From Chaunax sp. Z400 (Eukaryota > Chordata > Actinopteri > Lophiiformes > Chaunacidae): a stretch of DNA of 64,000 nucleotides. The stretch lies in the NCBI GenBank assembly GCA_037577475.1, contig CM075204.1, positions 2,899,001 to 2,963,000 on the forward strand. The letters are read 5' to 3'. Position numbers and translations under genes: made by a program. The stretch's first letter is position 1. Each line of letters opens with the position of its first letter. Below, one piece after another: positions 1 through 11,541 of the stretch. Below the pieces are notes generated by a model, which made no database searches, was not told where the DNA came from, and saw nothing but the letters and a program-made list of their open reading frames with translations.

Positions 1-1160
1 GATCCATAGAACTTGAAATGCTGATCTGAGCAGGTGATCAATAAATATCCAGATGCTAATGTGAGAAGGTGATCGATAGAAATAATAAACGCTGATCTGA
101 GAAGGTGATCCATATAAATAAAAATGCTAATGTGAACAGGAGATCCATAGAAATCCAAATGAAGATGTGAGCGACCGATCAATACATATCCAGATGCTTA
201 TGTGAGCAGGTGATCAATAGAAATCCTAATGCTATTGTGAGCAGGTGATCAATAGGAATCCAGATGTTGATGTGGGCGAATGATCAATAGAAATCTAGAT
301 GCTGAGGTGAGCAGAAGATCCATTGAAATACAAATGTTGATGTGAACATGTGATCCATAAAAATCCAGATGTTAATGTGAGCAGGTGATCCATAGAAATC
401 CAGATGCTGATACAAGCGAACAATCAATAGAAATACAAATGCTGAGTTGAGCAGAAGATCCATAGAAATAAAAATGCTGATCTGAGTAGGCGATCAATAG
501 AAATCCAAATGCTGATCTGAAAATGCGATCCATAGAAATCCAAATGCTGAGTGAGCGAACGATCAATAGATATCCAAATGCTAATGTGAGCAGGAGATCC
601 ATAGAAATCCAAATGAAGATGTGAGCGAACGATCAATAGATATCCAGATGCTGATGTGAGCAGGCGATCCATACAAAAAAAAAATCGCTGTTGTGATTAG
701 GCAATGGATTGAAATAAAAAACGCTGATCTGAGCAGGCGATCTATAGAGTTCCGGATGCTGATCCGAGCAGGTGATTCACAGAAATCCAAATGCTAATGT
801 GAGCAGGAGATCCATAGAAATCCAAATGAAGATGTGAGCGAACGTTCAATAGATATCCAGATGCTTATGTGAGCAGGTGATCAATAGAAATCCTAATGCT
901 AATGTGAGCAGGTGATCCATAGAAATCCAGATGCTGATGCGAGCAAACGATCAATAGAAATCTAGATGCTGATGTGAGCAGATGATCCGTAGAAATACAA
1001 ATGCTGATACGAGCAGGCGATCAATAGAAATACAAATGCTGATCTGGACATGTGATCCATAAAAATACAAATGCTGATGTGAGTGAACGATAAATAGAAA
1101 TCAAAATGCTGATGTGAGCGAATGATCAATAGAAATCCAGATGCTAATGTGAGCAGGTGA

Positions 1161-1316
1161 CACAGACAAATGTAGTGTATTTAGATCAAAACTACAATTA
1201 AGGAAGAATTTTTGAATTGACACGATTAGATACAAAGACCATCTGTAACGGAAATACTGACATTTAATTTTCTTAGTGTCGTCTGACATCACTCTATTGT
1301 CTGTAATTTGCTCAGA
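1161..1316. repeat. 156-bp non-satellite insert, copy 1
   Basis: A stretch unlike the 35-bp monomer interrupts the array, running from CACAGACAAATG to TTGCTCAG. It has short inverted ends: ACAGACAA at 1162-1169 and TTGTCTGT at 1297-1304. The same block occurs eight times in the three higher-order copies and never in the diverged satellite after 38130. It could be a small mobile-element remnant or captured single-copy DNA. The left border is uncertain because satellite variants also read GTGACCCACAGAAAT. No coding potential is seen. Confidence 0.75.
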
Positions 1317-2866
1317 GTGAACGATCAATAGAAATCAAAATGCTGATGTGAGTGAACGATCAATAGAAATCCAGATGCTAATGTGAGCAGGAGAGCCACA
1401 GAAATCCATCTGCATCTGATGTGAGCGAACGATCAATAGAAAGACAAATGCTGATGTGAGCAGGCGATCCATAGAAATCCAGATGCTGATGTGAGCAGGT
1501 GATCCATAGAAGTTGAAATGCTGATCTGAGCAGGTGATCAATAGATATCCAAATGAAGTTGTGAGCGAACGATCAATAGATATCCAGATGCTTATGTGAG
1601 CAGGTGATCAATAGAAATCCTAATGCTAATGTGAGCACGTGATCCATAGAAATCCAGATGCTGATGCGAGCAAACGATCAATAGAAATACAAATGCTGAG
1701 TTGAGCAGAAGATCCATAGAAATAAAAATGCTGATCTGAGCAGGCGATCAATATAAATACAAATGCTGATCTGGAAATGTGATCCATAGAAATCCAAATG
1801 CTGGGTGAGCGAACGATCGATAGAAATACAAATGCTGATATGAGCGAACAATCAATAGAAATCCAGATGCTGATTTGAGCAGGCGATCCATAGAAATCCA
1901 GATGCTAATGTGAGCAGGTGACCCACAGAAATCCAGCTGCTGATGTGAGCGAACGATCAATAGAAATCCAGATGCTGATGTGAGCAGGCGATCCATAGAA
2001 ATCCAGATGCTGATGTGAGCAGGTGATCCATAGAACTTGAAATGCTGATCTGAGCAGGTGATCAATAAATATCCAGATGCTAATGTGAGAAGGCGATCGA
2101 TAGAAATAATAAACACTGATCTGAGAAGGTGATCCATATAAATAAAAATGCTAATGTGAACAGGAGATCCATAGAAATCCAAATGAAGATGTGAGCGAAC
2201 GATCAATACATATCCAGATGCTTATGTGAGCAGGTGATCAATAGAAATCCTAATGCTATTGTGAGCAGGTGATCAATAGGAATCCAGATGTTGATGTGGG
2301 CGAATGATCAATAGAAATCTAGATGCTGAGGTGAGCAGAAGATCCATTGAAATACAAATGTTGATGTGAACATGTGATCCATAAAAATCCAGATGTTAAT
2401 GTGAGCAGGTGATCCATAGAAATCCAGATGCTGATACAAGCGAACAATCAATAGAAATACAAATGCTGAGTTGAGCAGAAGATCCATAGAAATAAAAATG
2501 CTGATCTGAGTAGGCGATCAATAGAAATCCAAATGCTGATCTGAAAACGCGATCCATAGAAATCCAAATGCTGAGTGAGCTAACGATCAATAGATATCCA
2601 AATGCTAATGTGAGCAGGAGATCCATAGAAATCCAAATGAAGATGTGAGAGAACGATCAATAGAAATCTAGATGCTGATGTGAGCAGATGATCCGTAGAA
2701 ATACAAATGCTGATACGAGCAGGCGATCAATAGAAATACAAATGCTGATCTGGACATGTGATCCATAAAAATACAAATGCTGATGTGAGTGAACGATCAA
2801 TAGAAATCAAAATGCTGATGTGAGCGAATGATCAATAGAAATCCAGATGCTAATGTGAGCAGGTGA

Positions 2867-3022
2867 CACAGACAAATGTAGTGTATTTAGATCAAAACTA
2901 CAATTAAGGAAGAATTTTTGAATTGACACGATTAGATACAAAGTCCATCTGTAACGGAAATACTGACATTTAATTTTCTTAGTGTCGTCTGACATCACTC
3001 TATTGTCTGTAATTTGCTCAGA
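2867..3022. repeat. 156-bp non-satellite insert, copy 2
   Basis: This is the same block as at 1161-1316, 1706 bp further on. It differs by one visible base (CAAAGTCC against CAAAGACC). It arose by block duplication within the higher-order unit. Confidence 0.75.
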
Positions 3023-5742
3023 GTGAACGATCAATAGAAATCAAAATGCTGATGTGAGTGAACGATCAATAGAAATCCAGATGCTAATGTGAGCAGGAGA
3101 TCCACAGAAATCCATCTGCATCTGATGTGAGCGAACGATCAATAGAAAGACAAAGGCTGATGTGAGCAGGTGATCCATAGAAGTTGAAATGCTGATCTGA
3201 GCAGGTGATCAATAGATATCCAAATGAAGTTGTGAGCGAACGATCAATAGATATCCAGATGCTTATGTGAGCAGGTGATCAATAGAAATCCTAATGCTAA
3301 TGTGAGCACTTGATCCATAGAAATCCAGATGCTGATGCGAGCAAACGATCAATAGAAATACAAATGCTGAGTTGAGCAGAAGATCCATAGAAATAAAAAT
3401 GCTGATCTGAGCAGGCGATCAATATAAATACAAATGCTGATCTGGAAATGTGATCCATAGAAATCCAAATGCTGGGTGAGCGAACGATCGATAGAAATAC
3501 AAATGCTGATATGAGCGAACAATCAATAGAAATCCAGATGCTGATTTGAGCAGGCGATCCATAGAAATCCAGATGCTAATGTGAGCAGGTGACCCACAGA
3601 AATCCAGCTGCTGATGTGAGCGAACGATCAATAGAAATCCAGATGCTGATGTGAGCAGGCGATCCATAGAAATCCAGATGCTGATGTGAGCAGGTGATCC
3701 ATAGAACTTGAAATGCTGATCTGAGCAGGTGATCAATAAATATCCAGATGCTAATGTGAGAAGGCGATCGATAGAAATAATAAACGCTGATCTGAGAAGG
3801 TGATCCGTATAAATAAAAATGCTAATGTGAACAGGAGATCCATAGAAATCCAAATGAAGATGTGAGCGAACGATCAATACATATCAAGATGCTTATGTGA
3901 GCAGGTGATAAATAGAAATCCTAATGCTATTGTGAGCAGGTGATCAATAGGAATCCAGATGTTGATGTGGGCGAATGATCAATAGAAATCTAGATGCTGA
4001 GGTGAGCAGAAGATCCATTGAAATACAAATGTTGATGTGAACATGTGATCCATTAAAATCCAGATGTTAATGTGAGCAGGTGATCCATAGAAATCCAGAT
4101 GCTGATACAAGCGAACAATCAATAGAAATACAAATGCTGAGTTGAGCAGAAGATCCATAGAAATAAAAATGCTGATCTGAGTAGGCGATCAATAGAAATC
4201 CAAATGCTGATCTGAAAATGCGATCCATAGAAATCCAAATGCTGAGTGAGCGAACGATCAATAGATATCCAAATGCTAATGTGAGCAGGAGATCCATAGA
4301 AATCCAAATGAAGATGTGAGCGAACGATCAATAGATATCCAGATGCTGATGTGAGCAGGCGATCCATACAAAAAAAAAAATCGCTGTTGTGATTAGGCAA
4401 TGGATTGAAATAAAAAACGCTGATCTGAGCAGGCGATCTTTAGAGTTCCGGATGCTGATCCGAGTAGGTGATTCACAGAAATCCAAATGCTAATGTGAGC
4501 AGGAGATCCATAGAAATCCAAATGAAGATGTGAGCGAACGTTCAATAGATATCCAGATGCTTATGTGAGCAGGTGATCAATAGAAATCCTAATGCTAATG
4601 TGAGCAGGTGATCCATAGATATCCAGCTGCTGATGTGAGCGAACGATCAATAGAAATCCAGATGCTGATGTGAGCAGGCGATCCATAGAAATCCAGATGC
4701 TTATGTGAGCAGGTGATCCATAGAACTTGAAATGCTGATCTGAGCAGGTGATCAATAAATATCCAGATGCTAATGTGAGAAGGCGATCGATAGAAATAAT
4801 AAACGCTGATCTGAGAAGGTGATCCATATAAATAAAAATGCTAATGTGAACAGGAGATCCATAGAAATCCAAATGAAGATGTGAGCGAACGATCAATACA
4901 TATCCAGATGCTTATGTGAGCAGGTGATCAATAGAAATCCTAATGCTATTGTGAGCAGGTGATCAATAGGAATCCAGATGTTGATGTGGGCGAATGATCA
5001 ATAGAAATCTAGATGCTGAGGTGAGCAGAAGATCCATTGAAATACAAATGTTGATGTGAACATGTGATCCATAAAAATCCAGATGTTAATGTGAGCAGGT
5101 GATCCATAGAAATCCAGATGCTGATACAAGCGAACAATCAATAGAAATACAAATGCTGAGTTGAGCAGAAGATCCATAGAAATAAAAATGCTGATCTGAG
5201 TAGGCGATCAATAGAAATCCAAATGCTGATCTGAAAATGCGATCCATAGAAATCCAAATGCTGAGTGAGCGAACGATCAATAGATATCCAAATGCTAATG
5301 TGAGCAGGAGATCCATAGAAATCCAAATGAAGATGTGAGCGAACGATCCATAGATATCCAGATGCTGATGTGAGCAGGCGATCCATACAAAAAAAAAATC
5401 GCTGTTGTGATTAGGCAATGGATTGAAATAAAAAACGCTGATTTGAGCAGGCGATCTTTAGAGTTCCGGATGCTGATCCGAGCAGGTGATTCACAGAAAT
5501 CCAAATGCTAATGTGAGCAGGAGATCCATAGAAATCCAAATGAAGATGTGAGCGAACGTTCAATAGAAATCCAGATGCTGATGTTAGCAGATGATCCGTA
5601 GAAATACAAATGCTGATACGAGCAGGCGATCAATAGAAATAAAAATGCTGATCTGGACATGTGATCCATAAAAATACAAATGCTGATGTGAGTGAACGAT
5701 CAATAGAAATCAAAATGCTGATGTGAGCGAATGATTGGTTTT

Positions 5743-5754
5743 CAAGATGGCGCC
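5743..5754 (+). promoter_or_regulatory. YY1-like site at LINE 5' end, copy A
   Basis: CAAGATGGCGCC lies eight bases inside the element. It fits the AAnATGGCG core bound by YY1, which is known to set the transcription start in other LINEs such as human L1. Its place at the extreme 5' end suggests an internal promoter and a nearly complete 5' end. The function is inferred. Confidence 0.45.
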
Positions 5755-5874
5755 GCGCTAGTGGCAGCCTGTTGCAGCAGCTCCCGCTCACCTTGAGCTT
5801 TTTCTGCACTATTGTTTGTCTTTTTAACTTTCTTTAAGTTTTCCCTCGCTGTCTTGAGGGGTGCTCTTTGCACT

Positions 5875-5940
5875 ATGGAGGCCAAGCAGTTGATTTTTGC
5901 TTTGGCCTTCTGCGGTTTGTTTATTTCTGTTTCTTCCTGA
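5875..5940 (+). CDS. Short upstream reading frame in LINE leader, copy A
   Basis: An ATG at 5875 (context CACTATGG, G at +4) opens a 21-codon frame ending in TGA at 5938-5940, just two bases before the ATG of the main frame. The peptide starts MEAKQLIFALAF and is mostly hydrophobic, like a signal-peptide core. The tight TGA-CC-ATG spacing would suit termination-reinitiation, as known for other non-LTR elements with coupled frames. Whether the peptide is made is unknown. The frame is identical in all three copies, but these are recent duplicates, so this is not evidence of selection. Confidence 0.4.
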   Translation: MEAKQLIFALAFCGLFISVSS

Positions 5941-5942
5941 CC

Positions 5943-8912
5943 ATGACCGTGTCTGGGGACCTCGTGCGCTGCCATGGCCCTATTGTTTACAGTAGGGATC
6001 AGCTGTTAGCGCTCCGTAACATAGCGGTGCTGCCCCACGAGAGACCTGATGTCCCCCGAGAGTTGAAACGGAGGAGACGGGGGACCCGTGCCGGAGCCGA
6101 GCGTCGTGCTAGGAGGAGGAGATATCGACCAGTCCTCCCGTCCATCATCATGGGGAATGTGAGATCTCTCCCCAACAAGATGGACGAATTAGCGGCGCTG
6201 ACCCGGCACCAGAGGGAATACCGGGAGTGCAGCATCATGATGTTCACGGAAACATGGCTGACCGCGCTAACTCCAGACAGGGCTGCAGCGCTGGACGGCT
6301 TCAAGCTGTTGCGCGCGGACAGGACGAGGGAGAGTGGTAAGAGGAAAGGAGGAGGGCTGGCAGTGTTTGTGAATGATAGATGGTGTAACTCTGGGCACAT
6401 CACTATTAAAGAACAACTCTGCTGTAAGGACATTGAACTGTTAGCAGTTAGCATGAGACCTTACTACCTGCCGCGGGAATTCACGCATGTTATCGCGGTA
6501 GCTGCGTATATCCCCCCCTCTGCTAACGCTGAAGCAGCCTGTGATGTCGTTCACTCTGTCACAGGCAGGCTGCAGACTCAACATCCACAGGCCCTCCTTC
6601 TTATATCAGGGGACTTTAATCACGCCGCTCCATCTTCCACTCTGCCCACCTTCACCCAGTATGTCACATGCTGCACCAGAGACAATAAAACACTGGACTT
6701 ACTGTATGCCAACACCAAGGAGGCATACACCTCATCAACCCTACCTCCCCTGGGAAGATCAGACCACAACCTGGTTCATCTCCTGCCTGTGTACAAACCT
6801 CTCGTACACAGGCAACCAGCTGTGTCCCGCACAGTGAAGAGATGGTCCGACGAGGCTGACGAGGCCTTGAAGGACTGTTTTGGTACAACTGTGTGGCAGG
6901 AACTCTGTGATTCTCATGGGGAGGACATCAACAGTCTCACTGACTGTATTACAGACTATATTAACTTTTGTGTGGAAAACACCGTACCCACCAGGACTGT
7001 ACGGTGTTTTTCCAACAATAAACCGTGGATTAACCCTGACATAAAGGCTCTCCTCAAGGAGAAGAAGAGGGCCTTTAAGTCAGGAAATAAGGAGGAGCTG
7101 AAGATTGTACAGAAGGAGCTAAGGAGGAAGATCAGGGAGGGGAAGAACAGCTTCAGGAGGAAGATGGAGGATCAGCTGCAGCAGAACAACACCAGTGGAG
7201 TTTGGAAAGGCCTGAAAAACATCTCTGGCCACAAGGAACCAAACTCCCAGGCTGTGGGGGACCAACAGTGGGTGAATGATCTGAACTTATTTTTCAATAG
7301 GTTTGATCAGTCATCTGCCCCTCCCCCAGCCCAGCCAAGCCTGCTGCAACCCCCTTCATTGGCACCTCCAGGACACTGCCCCACCCCCTCCTCCACCTCT
7401 CTTCCTGCAACACTCAGCTCACAGCCACCCCCCACTGCTCATCTCATCAGCTCAACACCACCATCCCCCCCATCCACAAACTTCAGCACACAGCCCACCT
7501 GCTCCACCCTGTCCCTCACAACTCTCCAGGTGAGAGATCAGCTCAGGAAGATGAAGGCGAGGAAGGCTGCGGGTCCGGACGGCATCAGCTCCAGGCTCCT
7601 GAAGTCCTGCGCAGACCAGCTGTGTGGGATAGTTGAACAAATGTTCAACCTGAGCCTGAAGCTGGGGAGAGTGCCACAGATGTGGAAAACATCCTGCGTG
7701 GTACCTGTCCCCAAGACTCCGCACCCCAAGGACCTCAACAGCTACAGGCCGGTGGCTCTAACATCCCACCTGATGAAGACCCTGGAGCGGCTGGTCCTTG
7801 TTCATCTCCGCCCCCTGGTGAGCCCAGCAATGGACCCGCTTCAGTTTGCCTACCAACCTGGCATCGGGGTGGACGACGCCGTCATCTTCCTACAACACCG
7901 AGCCCTCTCTCACCTGGAGAAGCCAGGAAGTACTGTGAGAATCATGTTCTTTGATTTCTCCAGTGCTTTCAACACAATACAGCCTCAGCTTCTGAAGGAC
8001 AAGCTGGAGCACACCAGTGTGGACCACCACCTCACATGCTGGATACTGGACTACCTCACCAACCGTCCACAGTATGTGAGGTCACGGGACTGTGTGTCCA
8101 ACATGGTTGTCTGCAGTACGGGGGCCCCACAGGGAACGGTCCTGGCTCCGTTCCTCTTCACCCTCTACACTGCAGACTTCCACTACAACTCACCCACCTG
8201 TCACCTGCAGAAGTTCTCTGATGACTCTGCCATCGTCGGCCTCATCACAGATGGGGACGACGGGGAATACAGAGAACTGACGCAGGACTTTGTGGACTGG
8301 TGCCAGCGGAACCAACTCCAGATCAACGCGGTGAAAACCAAGGAACTGGTGGTTGATTTCCGCAGGCACACACACTCCCCCCCGGACCCGGTGAACATTC
8401 AGGGAACAGACATTGAGATGGTGACATCTTATAAGTACCTGGGTGTTCACCTGAACAATAAACTGGACTGGACAGACAATACCATGGCACTTTATAGGAA
8501 AGGCCAGAGCAGACTCTATCTGCTCAGGAGACTGAGGTCCTTTGGAGTGCAGGGAGCACTCCTCAAGACATTTTACGACACCGTGGTGGCATCAGCCATT
8601 TTCTATGGTGTGGTCTGCTGGGGCAGCGGCATCTCAGTGTCGGACAGGAAAAGACTCGACAAGCTAATAAGGAAGGCCAGCTCTGTCCTGGGATGCCCAC
8701 TGGACCCAGTGGAGGTGGTGGGAGAAAGGAGGATGACAACTAAGCTGTCATCAATTATGGACAATCACTCACACCCGATGCGGGACCAAATAACAGCACT
8801 GGAGAGCTCCTTCAGCGACAGGTTGCTTCACCCAAAGTGCGTGAAGGAGCGCTTTCGCAAGTCTTTCCTTCCTGCAGCTGTTAGACTGTATAATCAGCAC
8901 TGCTCCCAGTAG
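5943..8912 (+). CDS. LINE endonuclease-reverse transcriptase, intact (989 aa), copy A
   Basis: The protein would nick the target DNA and reverse-transcribe the element RNA at the nick. The ATG at 5943 was chosen as the first in-frame ATG; the frame stays open upstream only through a TTG at 5868. Residues 43-60 are arginine-rich. An AP-endonuclease domain follows, with N72 (GNVRSLPNK), E103 (TETW), Y189 (AYIPPS), D224 and N226 (SGDFNHA) and S273-H275 (RSDH). Residues 459-515 form a proline/serine-rich linker. The reverse transcriptase spans about 538-840: KARKAAGPDG (538), FFDFSSAF with D671, TGAPQGTVLAP (726), FSDD (758-761, with S where most relatives have A) and YKYLGV (830). All catalytic positions look present. 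No zinc knuckle or RNase H is seen. Confidence 0.93.
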   Translation: MTVSGDLVRCHGPIVYSRDQLLALRNIAVLPHERPDVPRELKRRRRGTRAGAERRARRRRYRPVLPSIIMGNVRSLPNKMDELAALTRHQREYRECSIMMFTETWLTALTPDRAAALDGFKLLRADRTRESGKRKGGGLAVFVNDRWCNSGHITIKEQLCCKDIELLAVSMRPYYLPREFTHVIAVAAYIPPSANAEAACDVVHSVTGRLQTQHPQALLLISGDFNHAAPSSTLPTFTQYVTCCTRDNKTLDLLYANTKEAYTSSTLPPLGRSDHNLVHLLPVYKPLVHRQPAVSRTVKRWSDEADEALKDCFGTTVWQELCDSHGEDINSLTDCITDYINFCVENTVPTRTVRCFSNNKPWINPDIKALLKEKKRAFKSGNKEELKIVQKELRRKIREGKNSFRRKMEDQLQQNNTSGVWKGLKNISGHKEPNSQAVGDQQWVNDLNLFFNRFDQSSAPPPAQPSLLQPPSLAPPGHCPTPSSTSLPATLSSQPPPTAHLISSTPPSPPSTNFSTQPTCSTLSLTTLQVRDQLRKMKARKAAGPDGISSRLLKSCADQLCGIVEQMFNLSLKLGRVPQMWKTSCVVPVPKTPHPKDLNSYRPVALTSHLMKTLERLVLVHLRPLVSPAMDPLQFAYQPGIGVDDAVIFLQHRALSHLEKPGSTVRIMFFDFSSAFNTIQPQLLKDKLEHTSVDHHLTCWILDYLTNRPQYVRSRDCVSNMVVCSTGAPQGTVLAPFLFTLYTADFHYNSPTCHLQKFSDDSAIVGLITDGDDGEYRELTQDFVDWCQRNQLQINAVKTKELVVDFRRHTHSPPDPVNIQGTDIEMVTSYKYLGVHLNNKLDWTDNTMALYRKGQSRLYLLRRLRSFGVQGALLKTFYDTVVASAIFYGVVCWGSGISVSDRKRLDKLIRKASSVLGCPLDPVEVVGERRMTTKLSSIMDNHSHPMRDQITALESSFSDRLLHPKCVKERFRKSFLPAAVRLYNQHCSQ

Positions 8913-9087
8913 ACCAAACAATTAGTAGTACTGTGAGAATTACTGAGACACTTTTTCTAATAGTACTGTGAATATATTTTTGAGACACTTTACCCCCCTC
9001 CTTTATTGTATTGTATTTTTTTAAAATGTTATTTCCCCTCCTCCTGCTGTGTTTTTTGTACACTGTGCTGCTGCAATATTGTAAATT

Positions 9088-9134
9088 TCCCCACTGTGGG
9101 ACTAATAAAGGGATATCTTATCTTATCTTATCTT
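9088..9134 (+). terminator. LINE 3' end: hairpin, polyadenylation signal, ATCTT tail, copy A
   Basis: CCCAC-T-GTGGG (9090-9100) is an inverted repeat, followed by AATAAA at 9104-9109 and (ATCTT)4 at 9115-9134. CR1/L2-type elements end in a short hairpin plus a microsatellite tail, which their reverse transcriptase recognises when priming. The AATAAA may also end the transcript. The region 8913-9087 before it is an AT-rich untranslated region without a frame. Confidence 0.75.
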
Positions 9135-10544
9135 ATGATCAATAGAAATCCAGATGCTAATGTGAGCAGGTGATCAATAGAAATCCTAATGCTAATGTGA
9201 GCAGGTGACCCACAGAAATCCAGCTGCTGATGTGAGCGAACGATCAATAGAGAGACAAATGCTGATGTGAGCAGGCGATCCATAGAAATCCAGATGCTGA
9301 TGTGAGCAGGTGATCCATAGAAGTTGAAATGCTGATCTGAGCAGGTGATCAATAGATATCCAAATGAAGATGTGAGCGAACGATCAATAGATATCCAGAT
9401 GCTTATGTGAGCAGGTGATCAATAGAAATCCTAATGCTAATGTGAGCACTTGATCCATAGAAATCCAGATGCTGATGCGAGCAAACGATCAATAGAAATC
9501 CAGATGCTGATACGAGCGAACAATCAATAGAAATACAAATGCTGAGTTGAGCAGAAGATCCATAGAAATAAAAATGCTGATCTGAGCAGGCGATCAATAG
9601 AAATAGAAATGCTGATCTGGAAATGTGATCCATAGAAATCCAAATGCTGGGTCAGCGAACGATCGATAGAAATACAAATGCTGATATGAGCGAACAATCA
9701 ATAGAAATCCAGATGCTGATGTGAGCAGGCGATCCACACAAACAAAAAAAAACGCTGTTGTGATTAGGCAATCGATTGAAATAAAAAACGCTGATCTGAA
9801 CAGGCGATCTATAGAATTCCGGATGCTGATTCGAGCAGGTGATTCACAGAAATCCAAATGCTGATGTGAGCAGGAGATCCATAGAAATCAAATGAGGATG
9901 TGAGCGAATGATCAATAGATATCCAGATGCTTATGTGAGCAGGTGATCATTAGAAATCCTAATGCTAATGTGAGCAGGTGATCCATAGAAATCCAGATGC
10001 TGATGCGAGCAAACGATCAATAGAAATCCAGATGCTGATGTGAGCAGGCGATCCATAGAAATCCAGATGCTGATGTGAGCAGGTGATCCATAGAACTTGA
10101 AATGCTGATCTGAGCAGGTGATCAATAGATATCCATATGCTAATGTGAGAAGGCGATCGATAGACATAAGAAACGCTGATCTGAGAAGGTGATCAAAAGA
10201 AATACAAATGCTGATGTGAGCGAACGATCAATAGAAATACAAATGCTGAGTGAGCGAACGATCGATAGAAAGACAAATGCTGATGTGAGTAAACGATCAA
10301 TAGATATCCAGATGCTGATGTGAGCAGGCGATCCATAGGAAAAAAAAAACGCTGTTGTGATCAGGCAATCGATTGAAATAAAAAAAACGCTGATCTGAGC
10401 AGGCGATCTATAAAATTCCAGATGCTGATCCGAGCAGGTGATTCATGGAAATCCAGATGCTGATGCGAGCAAACGATCAATAGAAATACAAATGCTGATG
10501 CGAGCGAACGATCAATAGAAATACAAATGCTGATGTGAGCAGGT

Positions 10545-11541
10545 GATCAATAGGAATCCAAATAGTGATATGAGCAGGCGGTCCATAGAAATCCAGATGT
10601 TGATGTGAGGGAATGATCAATAGAAATCAAGGCCTGATGTTTCCGATGCAAACAGACAATCTATAGAAATAAAAATTTTGATGTTAGGAGGCGATCCAAA
10701 AAAAATGCAGATGCTGATGTGAGTGAACGATCAATAGAAAAACAAATGCTGATCTGTGCAGGCGATCAATAGAAATCGAGATGCTCAGGTGAGCAAACGA
10801 TCAATAGAAATCAAGGCCTGATGTTTCTGATGCAAACAGTCAATCTATAGAAATAAAAATGCTGATGTTAGCAGGTGATCATAAAAAATACAGATGCTGA
10901 TGTGAGTGAACGATCAATAGAAAACTAGATGCTGTTGTGAGCAGGTGATCAATAGAAAAACAAATGCTGATGTGAGCAGGTGATCAATAGGAATCCAAAA
11001 AGTGATGTGAGCAGGCGGTCCATAGAAATCCAGATGTTGATGTGAGGGAATGATCAATAGAAATCAAGGCCTGATTTTTTTGATGCAAACAGACAATCTA
11101 TAGAAATAAAAATGCTGATGTGAGCAGGCGATCCAAAGAAATCCAGATGCTGATGTGAGCGAACGATCAATAGAAATAAAATTGCTGATGTGAGCAGGTG
11201 ATCAATAGAAATTGAGGCCTGATGTGAGCAAACGATCAATAGAAATCCAAATGCTGACGCGAGCAGGTGATCCATAAAAATACAAATGCTGATGTGAGCG
11301 AACGATCAATAGAAATAAAATTGCTGATGTGAGCAGGTGATCAATAGAAATCCAAATGCTGATGCGAGCGAACGATCAATAGAAATACAAATGCTGATGT
11401 GAGCAGGTGATCAATAGGAATCCAAATAGTGATGTGAGAAGGCGGTCCATAGAAATCCAGATGTTGATGTGAGGGAATGATCAATAGAAATCAAGGCCTG
11501 ATTTTTCTGATGCAAACAGACAATCTATAGAAATAAAAATG
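10545..11541. repeat. Variant-rich satellite stretch with extended monomers, copy A
   Basis: Monomers here include GGAATCCAAATAGTGATG types and an extended form of about 43 bp containing CAAGGCCTGATG and GATGCAAACAG, ending before AATCTATAG (for example 10615-10657). The extended form recurs four times here and at least a dozen times between 40400 and 44900. It therefore links the homogenised unit to the older flanking array. Confidence 0.7.

Larger units (their letters stand above)
1..5735. repeat. 35-bp GATC satellite, blocks upstream of LINE copy A
   Basis: This is a head-to-tail array of a monomer of about 35 bp beginning GATCAATAGAAATCC or GATCCATAGAAATCC, with an AGATGCTGATGTGAG core and an AGGT or GAAC end. 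GATC occurs once in most monomers. The marker GATCCATAGAACTTG appears at 1, 2025, 3696 and 4715, so monomers are grouped into blocks of 2024, 1671, 1019 and about 1021 bp that are partial copies of each other. A-rich variant monomers (runs of 8-10 A, then CGCTGTTGTGATTAGG) lie near 675, 4370 and 5390. Two 156-bp non-satellite inserts are listed separately. No gene is seen; minus-strand open frames are repeats of one another. Confidence 0.95.
5736..9134 (+). mobile_element. Non-LTR retrotransposon (CR1/L2/Rex1-like LINE), copy A, near full length
   Basis: The element is 3.4 kb. It has a GC-rich start (CAAGATGGCGCC at 5743), a short 5' leader, one long frame, a 3' UTR with a small hairpin and AATAAA, and four ATCTT tail repeats. 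Five bases, ATGAT, flank it on both sides (5731-5735 and 9135-9139). Both flanks are satellite sequence and together they restore an uninterrupted monomer, so this is an insertion into the array. The flank overlaps the tail by at most two bases, so the target duplication is short and slightly uncertain. No ORF1 is present. The clade was assigned by motif style and tail, not by phylogeny. Confidence 0.93.

Noticed and set aside
1..5735. CRISPR-like array of about 35-bp repeats
   Set aside because: The repeats are directly adjacent with no unique spacers, the sequence context is eukaryotic and no cas genes are present. This is a satellite.
5868..5942. LINE frame starting at TTG 5868 (1014 codons)
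   Set aside because: The start is not ATG and overlaps the upstream short frame. The first in-frame ATG is at 5943, and nothing in the extra 25 residues is conserved in a known domain.
5999..8450. Minus-strand and alternative-frame open stretches inside the LINE (for example 5999-6454)
   Set aside because: They are shadows of the GC-rich LINE coding frame with no recognisable domain.
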